From an uncultured bacterium (GTDB taxonomy: Bacteria; Atribacterota; Atribacteria; Atribacterales; Caldatribacteriaceae): a DNA stretch of 64,000 bases. The stretch spans positions 1-64,000 of the forward strand of contig CAKZPS010000007.1 of the NCBI GenBank assembly GCA_937139415.1, in the 5' to 3' direction. Both the position numbers and the translations under genes were made by a program. The notes under the pieces were generated by a model. That model saw nothing but the letters and a program-made list of their open reading frames with translations, searched no databases and was not told the DNA's origin. Below, piece after piece: positions 41,084 to 49,663 of the stretch; the first letter of the stretch is position 1; each line of letters begins with the position of its first letter.

Positions 41084-42382
41084 TCAGAATTTGCGTTGGT
41101 CAAGCACTCTCTGTGCTTTTCCCTCTTGAGTGGGAAGGGTTCCCGGTTCGACCAAGGAAACCTCAGGAGTAACGAGAATTTCGGAGCGGAGTTCACTCTG
41201 GATTCGTTCGCGTAATCGCTCCAATTTTTGCAAATCTCCCAAGAAAAGCTCCGATTTAATTTCTACTTCGACGCGCATCACATCACGATAATCTTCTCTC
41301 TCCAAGACGATGCGGTAGTTGGTACCTACTTCAGGTATTCCCATGAGCACCTTTTCCACCTGGATGGGGAAGATGTTCACTCCCCGCACGATGAACATAT
41401 CGTCGCTTCTCCCTTGGATGCGGGAAATGCGTCGGTGGGTCCGGCCGCAAGGACAGGGTTCATCGATGAAGGAAGCTAAGTCACGGGTGCGATAACGGAG
41501 GATGGGAGTAGCATCGCGGTAAATGGTGGTCAAAACGATTTCCCCCACTTCTCCGCTTGCACAGGGTTCCCCGGTTTGGGGATTGACGATTTCCAAGAGG
41601 TAATAATCCTCCCAGAGGTGCATACCGTTTTGATAGGGACACTCAAAAGCTACCCCCGGACCATTCATTTCCGAGAGGCCATAGGAATTATAGGCCTTGG
41701 CACCGTAGAGTTCTTCAATCCGTTGGCGGGTTTCTTCGCTGTGGGGTTCAGCACCGATGAGCATGATCCGCAGGTTCAGGTCTTTCTTGGGATCTAACCC
41801 CTCGCTCTTAATGAGATTGGCCAAGAGAAGGGCGTAGCTCGGTAAAATGTGGGCGGCCGTGGTCTTAAAGAATTGGAGGAACCAGATTTGTCGCTTACTG
41901 TTTCCTGCTCCGATGGGGATGGTGAGAGCTCCCAGCCTTTCGGCTCCGTAGTGCATACCCAGTCCTCCGGTGAAGAGTCCGTAACTCATCATGTTCTGGA
42001 AAACGTCGGTTTTCCGTACCCCGACCATGTAGAGACAGCGGGCCACCTGATTCGTCCAACGGTCTAAATCTTCGGCGCTGTGGTAGATCACGGTGGGGAC
42101 CCCTGTGGTTCCAGAAGAAGAATGGAGACGCACCACCTCTTCTAAGGGTACGGCCAAAAATTTAAACGGAAATCCTTGTCGAAGGTCCTCTTTGGTAGTA
42201 AAAGGAAGGTTTTGGAGGTCTTCTAAGGTTTGGATGGATTCCGGAGTGATATGGAGTTTGGCGAACTGTTTGCGGTAGAAAGGGGTTTTCGCCGCTTGAA
42301 GGATGGTTTTGTGCAAACGTTCCCTCTGGAGTTTGACGAGTTCCTCTCGAGGCATGATCTCAAGGTCTTTTTCCCAGTACAT
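41084..42382 (-). CDS. paaK: phenylacetate-CoA ligase
   Basis: Activates phenylacetate (or other aryl acetates) with ATP and CoA. The AMP-binding loop SSSGTTGVPTVIYHSAED near residue 92, YNSYGLSEMNGPGVAFEC near 238, and the C-terminal RSDDMFIVRGVNIFPIQVEKVL hinge region near 335 are typical. Length 432 is full. GGGAGGAGAAC precedes the ATG. In anaerobes that ferment aromatic amino acids this enzyme makes or uses aryl-CoA from keto-acid oxidoreductase products. Confidence 0.94.
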   Translation of the reverse strand: MYWEKDLEIMPREELVKLQRERLHKTILQAAKTPFYRKQFAKLHITPESIQTLEDLQNLPFTTKEDLRQGFPFKFLAVPLEEVVRLHSSSGTTGVPTVIYHSAEDLDRWTNQVARCLYMVGVRKTDVFQNMMSYGLFTGGLGMHYGAERLGALTIPIGAGNSKRQIWFLQFFKTTAAHILPSYALLLANLIKSEGLDPKKDLNLRIMLIGAEPHSEETRQRIEELYGAKAYNSYGLSEMNGPGVAFECPYQNGMHLWEDYYLLEIVNPQTGEPCASGEVGEIVLTTIYRDATPILRYRTRDLASFIDEPCPCGRTHRRISRIQGRSDDMFIVRGVNIFPIQVEKVLMGIPEVGTNYRIVLEREDYRDVMRVEVEIKSELFLGDLQKLERLRERIQSELRSEILVTPEVSLVEPGTLPTQEGKAQRVLDQRKF

Positions 42383-42494
42383 GTTCTCCTCCCTCGCGTG
42401 GGTGATGTACCTCTATTTTCTCACAATTTTTTCGCTTTTGCCAAGAAAAAAATGGTAGGGTTTTCTCGGCGAGAGGAGAGGAAAGACCAAAAAA

Positions 42495-42503
42495 TGGTAC
42501 AAT
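42495..42503 (+). promoter_or_regulatory. extended -10 promoter of the glycosyltransferase cluster
   Basis: TGGTACAAT, an extended -10 (TGnTACAAT), about 26 nt before the first glycosyltransferase start. Confidence 0.45.
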
Positions 42504-42528
42504 ACGGTAAAGGAGCGTGCAAGGGACG

Positions 42529-43767
42529 ATGGAGAAAGAAAACCTGGATCGTCGGGAGTTGTGGGTCCTTCTTGGAGTGGCATTTCTGATTCGTGTTTTC
42601 TTTGCCGCTTCAGTGTATGGATTTCCGCCGGATATTGCTTGTTTCGCCGGGTGGGCCGGGCAAGTTGCCCGGATGGGATTGGCTCGTTTCTACGAGGGCG
42701 AGATGTTCGTTGACTATCCCCCCGGTTACATCTATCCCCTTTTTGTGGTAGGAATGGTGCAAAAACTCATCAAGCTCCCTTTCGATTCTCTCTTTTTCCT
42801 GCCCATCTTGAAAATGCCGGCTGTTCTTGCCGATCTTGCCTTAGCGTTTTTCCTCTACCGGATAGGAAAATCGAAGGCCAATTCTGATGTGGCAGTGTTT
42901 GCATTTCATGCTTTACTCTTCAACCCCGCCATCATTCTCAACTCGGCGCTTTGGGGTCAGGTGGATTCTTTTTTCATGCTCCCCTTGGTGGTAGGAATTT
43001 TGTTCCTCACCGAAGGGGAGATTGTGTGGTCGTCTCTCTTCTTCGCCTTGGCCTTACTCATCAAGCCACAGGCGCTCATTTTTGCACCTCTTTGGCTTTT
43101 TGCTCTGGTTGAACGAAAGAGTATCCTTGTGACTGTAAAGAGCGTCCTCCTTGGCTTGGGGACGATGATTCTCCTCTCTCTCCCCTTTGCCTCAATTTCT
43201 CGCCTTTCTCGCATTATTGGTATTTATCGGGGAACCGTTGCTTCCTATCCCTACGCTACCCTCAACGCCTTCAATCTCTTTGCTCTGTGGGGAGGGAATT
43301 GGGTCCTTGACCGAGAGAGAATCTGGGGGCTCCCCTATTGGCAGTGGGGATACCTCGCCATCGGGGGTATTCTCGTTTTCTCGGGATTCCTCTTTTTCAC
43401 TTGGAAGGGAAAGGAGAGGTTTTTCGTCACCGCCCTCTTTCTCTCTTTTTCCGTATTTCTCTTCGCTCATCGCATGCACGAACGCTATCTCTTCCCAGCA
43501 CTCATTGTGGCCTTGTTCGCTTACCTGTGGCTTCCACGCCGAGAACTCTCCTTCCTCTTCACCGGCCTCAGCGCCACCTTTTTCCTGAATACCGGGCTCA
43601 TTCTCCTCTCTGCTTTTTATGGGATATACCAATTCCCTCGTTTTGATTGGCGCCTGCGGACTCTTGCCGTGGCCAACTGTGTCTTGTGGGGATTCATGAT
43701 GTGGTTTCTCTGGCGAGAGAGGAAATCGTTTCTTCTCCGAAAAAGGGAGGCAAGCCATGCGTCGTAG
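42529..43767 (+). CDS. polytopic membrane glycosyltransferase (GT-C type)
   Basis: A 412-residue protein with about 10 hydrophobic segments. GFPPDIACFAGWAGQVARMG near residue 30 has the acidic residue expected in the first outer loop of GT-C enzymes, and FVDYPPGYIYPLFVVG near 62 is typical of lipid-linked mannosyltransferase-like families. Such enzymes transfer a sugar from a polyprenyl phosphate sugar outside the membrane. Start is ATG 42529 or GTG 42517. Its end overlaps the next gene by 11 nt. Confidence 0.75.
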   Translation: MEKENLDRRELWVLLGVAFLIRVFFAASVYGFPPDIACFAGWAGQVARMGLARFYEGEMFVDYPPGYIYPLFVVGMVQKLIKLPFDSLFFLPILKMPAVLADLALAFFLYRIGKSKANSDVAVFAFHALLFNPAIILNSALWGQVDSFFMLPLVVGILFLTEGEIVWSSLFFALALLIKPQALIFAPLWLFALVERKSILVTVKSVLLGLGTMILLSLPFASISRLSRIIGIYRGTVASYPYATLNAFNLFALWGGNWVLDRERIWGLPYWQWGYLAIGGILVFSGFLFFTWKGKERFFVTALFLSFSVFLFAHRMHERYLFPALIVALFAYLWLPRRELSFLFTGLSATFFLNTGLILLSAFYGIYQFPRFDWRLRTLAVANCVLWGFMMWFLWRERKSFLLRKREASHAS

Positions 43768-45457
43768 CACCATTTCTCCTTGGGTGGGGGTCATTGCGCT
43801 TTTCGCCTTGAACTTGGGACTTTCTCTCTATAACTTGGGTTCACGTACCGCTCCACAAACTTTTTGGGAGCCTCGATATAAGGGAGAGGGAGTATTGGTT
43901 GACTTGGGTCGCGTTGAAGAGGTGGGCCGTATTTCCTTTTTCAACGGCGTAATCTGGGGAGGGACGTATCGGGTAGAATATTCTCAGGACGGGACAGAGT
44001 GGCAAGCCGGGCCTCTCCTCAAGCCCTCCTGGGTTTTTCACTGGGAGCATTGTGATGGTCCTTGGGAGGGGCGATTCTTTCGCATCGTTCTCGAATCCCC
44101 TCGAAGTATGTTGGGAGAGGTAGGATTCTTCCGCTCGGGAGAGAAAAGTCCCCTTCCCATTGCGGCAGTAGAGCTTGTTCCGAGCACTTCCCGGTCCTCG
44201 GTGGGGTGGGAGAACCTCTTCGATGAACAAGAAACGGTGCAATATGAGCATTCTTATCTCAACGGAACCTACTTTGACGAAATCTACCATGCCCGCACCG
44301 CTTATGAACACTTGTATCGGCTTGAGCCTTACGAGTGGACCCACCCTCCCTTGGGGAAAATCATCATCGCAGTTGGAATTGCCCTCTTTGGGATGAACCC
44401 TTGGGGTTTTCGCATCATGGGGGTACTCTTTGGGGCCTTACTCATCCCTCTCTTCTACCTTTTTGCTCGTTTACTCTTTCCCAAGGAAAAGTATGTTCTC
44501 TTTGTTACCTTTCTCTTTACCTTTGAATTCATGCGCTTCGTGCAAGCGCGTATTGCCACCATCGATACCTATGTGGTCTTTTTCGTGGTAGGAGGATATT
44601 ATTTCTTGGTGCGTTTTTTCTCCCCTCCTCAAGGAGCCGGTCGGCGCAATCTCTCTTTGCTCCTCTTTTCGGGAATTTTCTTCGGCTGCGGGGCGGCGAC
44701 CAAATGGACGGTGCTCTACGCAGGGCTAGGGATGTTCATCTTTTTCCTCTCCTCGGTCGCTCAGGAGTGGAGAACCGACGTTCATTTTCGCCCTTTCTTT
44801 TGGCGTACCCTTGTCCCCTGGTGTGTGGTGTTCTTCATCCTCGTCCCCGCAGGAATCTATGCCCTCTCCTATCTTCCCTATGTTCTCGTTCCGGAGCATG
44901 ATTATTCTGACCTCTTTCACTATCAGGGGCAGATGTATGGCTATCATAAGAACTTGAAGGCCACCCATCCTTTCGCTTCTCCCTGGTGGGAGTGGCCGGC
45001 GATTATTCGCCCCATCTGGTTGTACAAGGGGGAAGGGTTACCTCCAGGAAAGGTATCGAGTATTGTTTCTTTGGGTAATCCGGCCATTTGGTGGCTGGGA
45101 GCGATATTGCTCTTAGCGCTCGTCTTTTTTCCCGCCTTGCGAAAGGGCCCGGCTTTTCCGGTCATCCTGGCCGGTTTCTTCTCCCAATACCTCCCTTGGG
45201 TGTTGGTCCCCCGCATCACCTTCATTTACCATTATTACGGATGTGTCCCCTTCCTCATCTTGCTCATCGGGGTTTTCTTCCAAACCTTAGAAGAGGAGAA
45301 TCCTCATGCTTCAAGGTGGCTTTTCCTCTATGGGGTCTCGGCGGTGGTGCTCTTCCTTCTGTTCTATCCTATTCTCTCCGGGTTTGTGGTGAGCCAAAAC
45401 TATGTGGCCCGGTTTTTGCAGTGGTTACCGAGTTGGACCTTTTATTCGGGAGGCTAA
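43757..45457 (+). CDS. PMT-family mannosyltransferase with inserted discoidin-like domain
   Basis: A 566-residue GT39 enzyme, predicted to move mannose from polyprenyl phosphate to protein or glycan outside the membrane. After TM1 (residues 10-28) there is an insert of about 120 residues resembling an F5/8 type C (discoidin) domain: GVLVDLGRVEEVGRISFFNG, TYRVEYSQDGTEW and FFRIVLESPRSMLGEVGFF. The PMT catalytic loop follows, GTYFDEIYHARTAYEHL near 171 with the Asp-Glu pair, then WTHPPLGKIII near 194 and many helices. The insert lies in the loop that normally follows TM1 directly. A DPM1-like GT2 gene follows 4 nt downstream. Confidence 0.85.
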   Translation: MRRSTISPWVGVIALFALNLGLSLYNLGSRTAPQTFWEPRYKGEGVLVDLGRVEEVGRISFFNGVIWGGTYRVEYSQDGTEWQAGPLLKPSWVFHWEHCDGPWEGRFFRIVLESPRSMLGEVGFFRSGEKSPLPIAAVELVPSTSRSSVGWENLFDEQETVQYEHSYLNGTYFDEIYHARTAYEHLYRLEPYEWTHPPLGKIIIAVGIALFGMNPWGFRIMGVLFGALLIPLFYLFARLLFPKEKYVLFVTFLFTFEFMRFVQARIATIDTYVVFFVVGGYYFLVRFFSPPQGAGRRNLSLLLFSGIFFGCGAATKWTVLYAGLGMFIFFLSSVAQEWRTDVHFRPFFWRTLVPWCVVFFILVPAGIYALSYLPYVLVPEHDYSDLFHYQGQMYGYHKNLKATHPFASPWWEWPAIIRPIWLYKGEGLPPGKVSSIVSLGNPAIWWLGAILLLALVFFPALRKGPAFPVILAGFFSQYLPWVLVPRITFIYHYYGCVPFLILLIGVFFQTLEEENPHASRWLFLYGVSAVVLFLLFYPILSGFVVSQNYVARFLQWLPSWTFYSGG

Positions 45458-45461
45458 GGGT

Positions 45462-46418
45462 ATGGGTGAGGTACGCCTTTCAGTGGTTATTCCGGTGTTC
45501 AACGAAGAAGAGGTACTCCCTGAAACCTACCGGCGGCTCCGAGCGGTTATGCATGGTATACAAATTTCCTATGAATTGCTCTTCGTGAACGATGGGAGCA
45601 AGGATCGGAGCGCCCACCTTCTTGAAGAGTTGGCGCGAAGGGATCCTCACGTGAAGGTCCTCCATTTTTCACGCAATTTCGGACATCAAGCAGCCATCAC
45701 TGCCGGGATGGATTACGCACAAGGGGAGGCGGTGGTGGTCATCGATGCCGATCTCCAGGACCCTCCTGAGCTCATTCCGGAGATGCTCGCCAAGTGGCAA
45801 GAGGGTTATGAAGTGGTTTACGGAAAGCGCATGAAGCGCGAGGGAGAGACCTTATTCAAGCGTTTTACCGCTACTTTGTTCTACCGACTCTTGCGTGGGG
45901 TAACGACCATAGATATCCCTCTCGATACCGGGGATTTTCGTCTCCTGGATCGCAAAGTGGTTGAAGTCATGCGCCTCTTGCGGGAGAAAAACCGCTTCAT
46001 TCGCGGGTTGGTGAGTTGGGTGGGATTCCGTCAGACCGCCATAGAGTACGTGCGGGAGAGACGCTTTGCCGGAGAGACAAAGTATCCGTTGCGCAAAATG
46101 CTCCGTTTGGCGTGGGACGGCATTACGGCTTTTTCCGATAAACCGCTCAAGGTTGCAGCCTATCTCGGTTTTCTCTTGTCCCTGTGTAGTTTCGTGTACC
46201 TCCTCTTTGTGGTCATCGCCAAAATCTTAGGGAAGAGCACCGTTCCCGGATGGGCTTCGATTGTGGTGATTAACCTCTTTTTTAATGGGGTGATTCTCAT
46301 CATGCTTGGGGTGATGGGTGAGTATATCGGGCGTATTTACGATGAGGCGAAGAATCGTCCCCTCTACATCGTAGAAAAGAAGGTCGGTTTCGAATGCCGT
46401 GAGGAACATACTCCATAG
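45462..46418 (+). CDS. GT2 glycosyltransferase, dolichol/undecaprenyl-phosphate mannose synthase-like
   Basis: A 318-residue enzyme: the catalytic GT-A domain begins LSVVIPVFNEEEVLPETYRRL, with the DAD metal motif in VIDADLQDPPELIPEM near residue 94 and TGDFRLLDRKVVEVM near 160, followed by two C-terminal membrane helices (about 230-300). This layout (ArnC/GtrB/DPM1 type) charges polyprenyl phosphate with a hexose. It would make the donor for the two GT-C genes upstream. ATG 45462 is preferred; the frame starts earlier. Confidence 0.9.
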   Translation: MGEVRLSVVIPVFNEEEVLPETYRRLRAVMHGIQISYELLFVNDGSKDRSAHLLEELARRDPHVKVLHFSRNFGHQAAITAGMDYAQGEAVVVIDADLQDPPELIPEMLAKWQEGYEVVYGKRMKREGETLFKRFTATLFYRLLRGVTTIDIPLDTGDFRLLDRKVVEVMRLLREKNRFIRGLVSWVGFRQTAIEYVRERRFAGETKYPLRKMLRLAWDGITAFSDKPLKVAAYLGFLLSLCSFVYLLFVVIAKILGKSTVPGWASIVVINLFFNGVILIMLGVMGEYIGRIYDEAKNRPLYIVEKKVGFECREEHTP

Positions 46419-46815
46419 TATTTGCCGGGATGCAGAACGTTTGGGGAAGTTCACCGTGGTGGGTGTGGCCAATACCGCCATCGATTTCGGGGTGTTTATG
46501 CTCCTTCACGGGTATCTCCATCTCTTCTATGCCCTAGCCCAAGTGGTTTCCTATGCCTGTGGCATGACCAATAGTTATTTACTCAATAAATTTTGGACCT
46601 TTCAGAGCAAAAAGGCTATTCAACTTAAAGAAGTAGTTAAGTTTGTGGTGGTCAACCTCGTTTCTCTGGGAGTAGCCCTTCTTTTCCTCTACCTCCTCCG
46701 AGACGCGTGGGAGTGGGGGATAGCCGAGAGTAAGATCCTGGCCACCGGAGGATCGTTGATGGTGAACTTTGTGGGGAATAGGTGGTGGGTTTTTGGAGAA
46801 GAAATAAGAAATTGA
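46399..46815 (+). CDS. GtrA-like membrane protein
   Basis: A 138-residue protein with four predicted membrane helices. GKFTVVGVANTAIDFGVFMLLHG near residue 16 and YLLNKFWTFQSKK near 60 are GtrA family signatures. GtrA proteins are proposed to flip or handle the polyprenyl-phosphate sugar made by the GT2 partner, whose gene it overlaps by 20 nt. This completes a make-flip-transfer set. Confidence 0.9.
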   Translation: MRNILHSICRDAERLGKFTVVGVANTAIDFGVFMLLHGYLHLFYALAQVVSYACGMTNSYLLNKFWTFQSKKAIQLKEVVKFVVVNLVSLGVALLFLYLLRDAWEWGIAESKILATGGSLMVNFVGNRWWVFGEEIRN

Positions 46816-46831
46816 GAAGGAGGGAAAAGAT

Positions 46832-48106
46832 ATGGGAAGTTTAGCCATTCTCGGAGGACAACCACTCAATCGGGAACCGTTCCCGATGTGGCCCGCTTTT
46901 TCCGAAAAGACGAAACAGGTGGTCCTTGAGCCCTTGGAGACGGGACTGGTCAATTACTGGACGGGGAAGAAGGGAGTGGAATTTGAGGAAAAGTGGGCGA
47001 CATACTGCGGTTGTCGCTTCGGTATTTCTACCACGAACGGAACCTCAGCCCTACATACCGCTTTGGCTGCCTGTGATATCGGTCCGGGAGATGAAGTCAT
47101 CGTTCCTTCCTACTCTTTCATTGCTTCCGCCTTCTGTGTGTTACAGGCCGGTGCCATCCCCGTCTTTGCCGATGTGCGACGAGATACCCACACCTTAGAC
47201 CCCGAGGACGTGGAGCGGAAGATTACTCCAAAAACCCGTGCCATCCTTCCCGTCCATCTTTACGGCATTCCCTGTGATATGCAACTGTTAATGGAGATTG
47301 TCAAAAAGCATGGTCTTTGGGTCATTGAGGATTGCGCCCAAGCCCACGGGAGTGAATACCAAGGGAAGAAGGTAGGGAGTATCGGTGACGTGGGGTGCTT
47401 CAGTTTCTGTCAATCCAAGCATTTCACCACCGGAGGAGAAGGAGGGTGTGTGGTTACCAATCACGAGGAAATTGCTTGGAATGCCCGTTCTTTCCGGGAT
47501 CATGGGTATGATGTGCAGGAGCGTTTGCGGCTTTTAGAGCTCGAGAAACGGTTATTTTACATCCATGAGCGGGTGGGATTCAACTACCGCATGACTGAGA
47601 TCCAATCGATCATTGGTTTGTGTGAACTAGAGCGTTTCGATACCTGGAATAAACCACGTCGGGTAGCGATTGGAGAGAAACTCCTCGACGCTTTTTCCGG
47701 ACACGAGGCCATTGTCTACCTTCCGCCTCATCGCAAAGAGGGGAAGTGGATTTCCTTTTGGCTCTTCCCCATTGTTTTGAATGTCGATAAGCTCTCCTGT
47801 ACCATCCGGGAATTTTGGGAAGCGATCGAAGCGGAAGGAGTGCCAGTGGTACCAGTGCTCTGGCCGCAAATGTACCGAGAAAAGGCGTTCCGGGAGCACA
47901 ACGGTTTTGGGAGAACCAAATTTCCCTTCCGCTCGAGCGAGTATACCGATCCCCAGTCAGTGGCTTACGGAAAGGTGTTCTGTTCCCATGCCGCCTGGTT
48001 AGAAGAGCGCACTTTTTGTTTTCCCTGTCATCCGGTATACGAAGACGAGCACGTTGAACTCATGGTAAAGGCATTTGAGAAGGTGTACGCCTACTATCGA
48101 AGGTGA
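46832..48106 (+). CDS. DegT/DnrJ/EryC1 family aminotransferase
   Basis: A 424-residue PLP enzyme, longer than the DegT gene at 19.5 kb. TTNGTSALHTALAACDIG near residue 64, EDCAQAHGSEYQGKKVG near 165 and the Lys in SFCQSKHFTTGGEGG near 190 are the PLP elements. Being last in the glycosyltransferase cluster, it probably makes an amino sugar for the same surface glycan. GAAGGAGGG precedes the ATG. It is only a distant paralogue of the 19.5-kb gene. Confidence 0.88.
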   Translation: MGSLAILGGQPLNREPFPMWPAFSEKTKQVVLEPLETGLVNYWTGKKGVEFEEKWATYCGCRFGISTTNGTSALHTALAACDIGPGDEVIVPSYSFIASAFCVLQAGAIPVFADVRRDTHTLDPEDVERKITPKTRAILPVHLYGIPCDMQLLMEIVKKHGLWVIEDCAQAHGSEYQGKKVGSIGDVGCFSFCQSKHFTTGGEGGCVVTNHEEIAWNARSFRDHGYDVQERLRLLELEKRLFYIHERVGFNYRMTEIQSIIGLCELERFDTWNKPRRVAIGEKLLDAFSGHEAIVYLPPHRKEGKWISFWLFPIVLNVDKLSCTIREFWEAIEAEGVPVVPVLWPQMYREKAFREHNGFGRTKFPFRSSEYTDPQSVAYGKVFCSHAAWLEERTFCFPCHPVYEDEHVELMVKAFEKVYAYYRR

Positions 48107-48151
48107 CTATGGTTTTGAAGCAGTGAGGCTCACAGAGAAAGGGGTGTTTGA

Positions 48152-49588
48152 GTGCGAAGGACTAAAATCATCTGTACGCTCGGACCTCGTTCTTCTTCTC
48201 GGGAGGCCATTCGGGCCATGATCCAAGCGGGAATGAATGTCGCCCGTTTGAATTTTTCCCACGGAGATTATGATTTTCACCGCACGGTGGCAAGATTAGT
48301 GCGTGAGGAAGCGGAGGCCCTGGGTTATCCGGTAGCGTTACTGCAGGATTTACAGGGGGTCAAGATTCGCATCGGAGAGGTGCAAGGAGGAGAAGTGGAG
48401 TTGAGAGAAGGAAGTGTCGTGGAAGTGCGCCAGGGAGAGGGAGAAACCACTGCCTCTTGTGTGTACGTCCGCTACGAGGCTCTCCTTGAGGATATCGCCA
48501 AGGGTGAGGAAATTCTCCTCGATGACGGGAATATTCGCTTAGAGGTGGTGGAGGAAGGAGAAGATAAGCTCCTCGCCCGGGTTTGCGAGGGAGGTGTAGT
48601 GCGTTCTCGGAAAGGGGTGAATTTCCCCCAAACCAAGACCTCCATCCGGACCTTTACTCCCAAAGATCGCGAAGATGTGAAGGTGGGTATGGCCATCGGG
48701 GTGGATTACGTGGCGGTTTCCTTTGTGAAGGATGCAGAGGACCTCATGCGCATTCGCCGTTTTTTATCCCAGGAAGGACTCCCCTCATTCCCCCTCATTG
48801 CCAAAATCGAGAGGCGAGAAGCTCTGGGTCACATCGAAGAGATCTGCGAGGTCGCTGATGGGGTAATGGTGGCGCGGGGAGACTTGGGGGTAGAAACCCC
48901 CTTGGAAATGGTTCCCATTTACCAGAAGCAGGTGATGGATGCAGCGAATAAACGCGGCAAAATCGTGATCGTGGCCACGCAGATGCTCGAATCTATGCGG
49001 GAACACCCCCGACCCACTCGGGCGGAGGCTACCGATGTGGCCAATGCGGTTCTCGACGGAGCCGATGCCTTGATGCTCTCCGCCGAAACCGCCATGGGTC
49101 GGTATCCGGTGGAAGCTACGAAAACCATGCATGCTCTCATCTCGGCGGCTGAGAATCATCTCTTTTCGCGTATTCCGGTAATGTACGAGCGTAAGGGCAT
49201 CTTCCCGGAGGCGATTGTGTCGGGAGCAGTGCAGACAGCCCGGGATATTCAGGCGAAAGCCATTGTGGTTTTCACCCAGTCAGGTTTCTCCGCCCTACTC
49301 CTCTCCCAGCTTCGTCCGGCTATCCCGATCATCGCCATGACTCCCAACGGTGAGACTTACACGCGTTTAGCCCTGATCTGGGGGGTATATCCGCGCCTCC
49401 TCCCCCAAAGGGCGAGAATCGAGGATCCCGGGTGTCTCAAGGAGGCCGAAGAACTCCTCCTGCAAGAGCGGTGGGTGCGACATGGAGACGCGGTGGTCTT
49501 TGTAGCCAGCTCTCCCTTTTTGGGGAGCGGGAACGTTATTCGCCTCCATCGCATCGGAGACCCGTTGGGACGGTCCTTTTGCGCTTGA
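48152..49588 (+). CDS. pyk: pyruvate kinase
   Basis: Converts PEP and ADP to pyruvate and ATP. TKIICTLGPRSSS at the N-terminus, the barrel motif GMNVARLNFSHGDY near residue 27, PLIAKIERREALGHIEEI near 210 (catalytic Lys), and VMVARGDLGVETPLEMVP near 238 are conserved. The C-terminal effector domain is present; there is no extra PEP-utiliser domain. Length 478 is standard. The GTG start is 45 nt after the aminotransferase gene. With the PPi-phosphofructokinase it indicates a glycolytic route. Confidence 0.96.
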   Translation: MRRTKIICTLGPRSSSREAIRAMIQAGMNVARLNFSHGDYDFHRTVARLVREEAEALGYPVALLQDLQGVKIRIGEVQGGEVELREGSVVEVRQGEGETTASCVYVRYEALLEDIAKGEEILLDDGNIRLEVVEEGEDKLLARVCEGGVVRSRKGVNFPQTKTSIRTFTPKDREDVKVGMAIGVDYVAVSFVKDAEDLMRIRRFLSQEGLPSFPLIAKIERREALGHIEEICEVADGVMVARGDLGVETPLEMVPIYQKQVMDAANKRGKIVIVATQMLESMREHPRPTRAEATDVANAVLDGADALMLSAETAMGRYPVEATKTMHALISAAENHLFSRIPVMYERKGIFPEAIVSGAVQTARDIQAKAIVVFTQSGFSALLLSQLRPAIPIIAMTPNGETYTRLALIWGVYPRLLPQRARIEDPGCLKEAEELLLQERWVRHGDAVVFVASSPFLGSGNVIRLHRIGDPLGRSFCA

Positions 49589-49602
49589 GGTCAAGGTTTT
49601 GG

Positions 49603-49631
49603 TTGACAAAGCTCCTTTCTTGTGTTAATAA
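49603..49631 (+). promoter_or_regulatory. promoter of the lysine/diaminopimelate operon
   Basis: TTGACA at 49603-49608, 17-nt spacer, TAATAA at 49626-49631. Transcription would begin near 49638, leaving a leader too short for a riboswitch, so no lysine riboswitch controls this operon from here. Confidence 0.7.
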
Positions 49632-49663
49632 AACACAAAATCATGAGGAGAGAGGCAGAGGAA

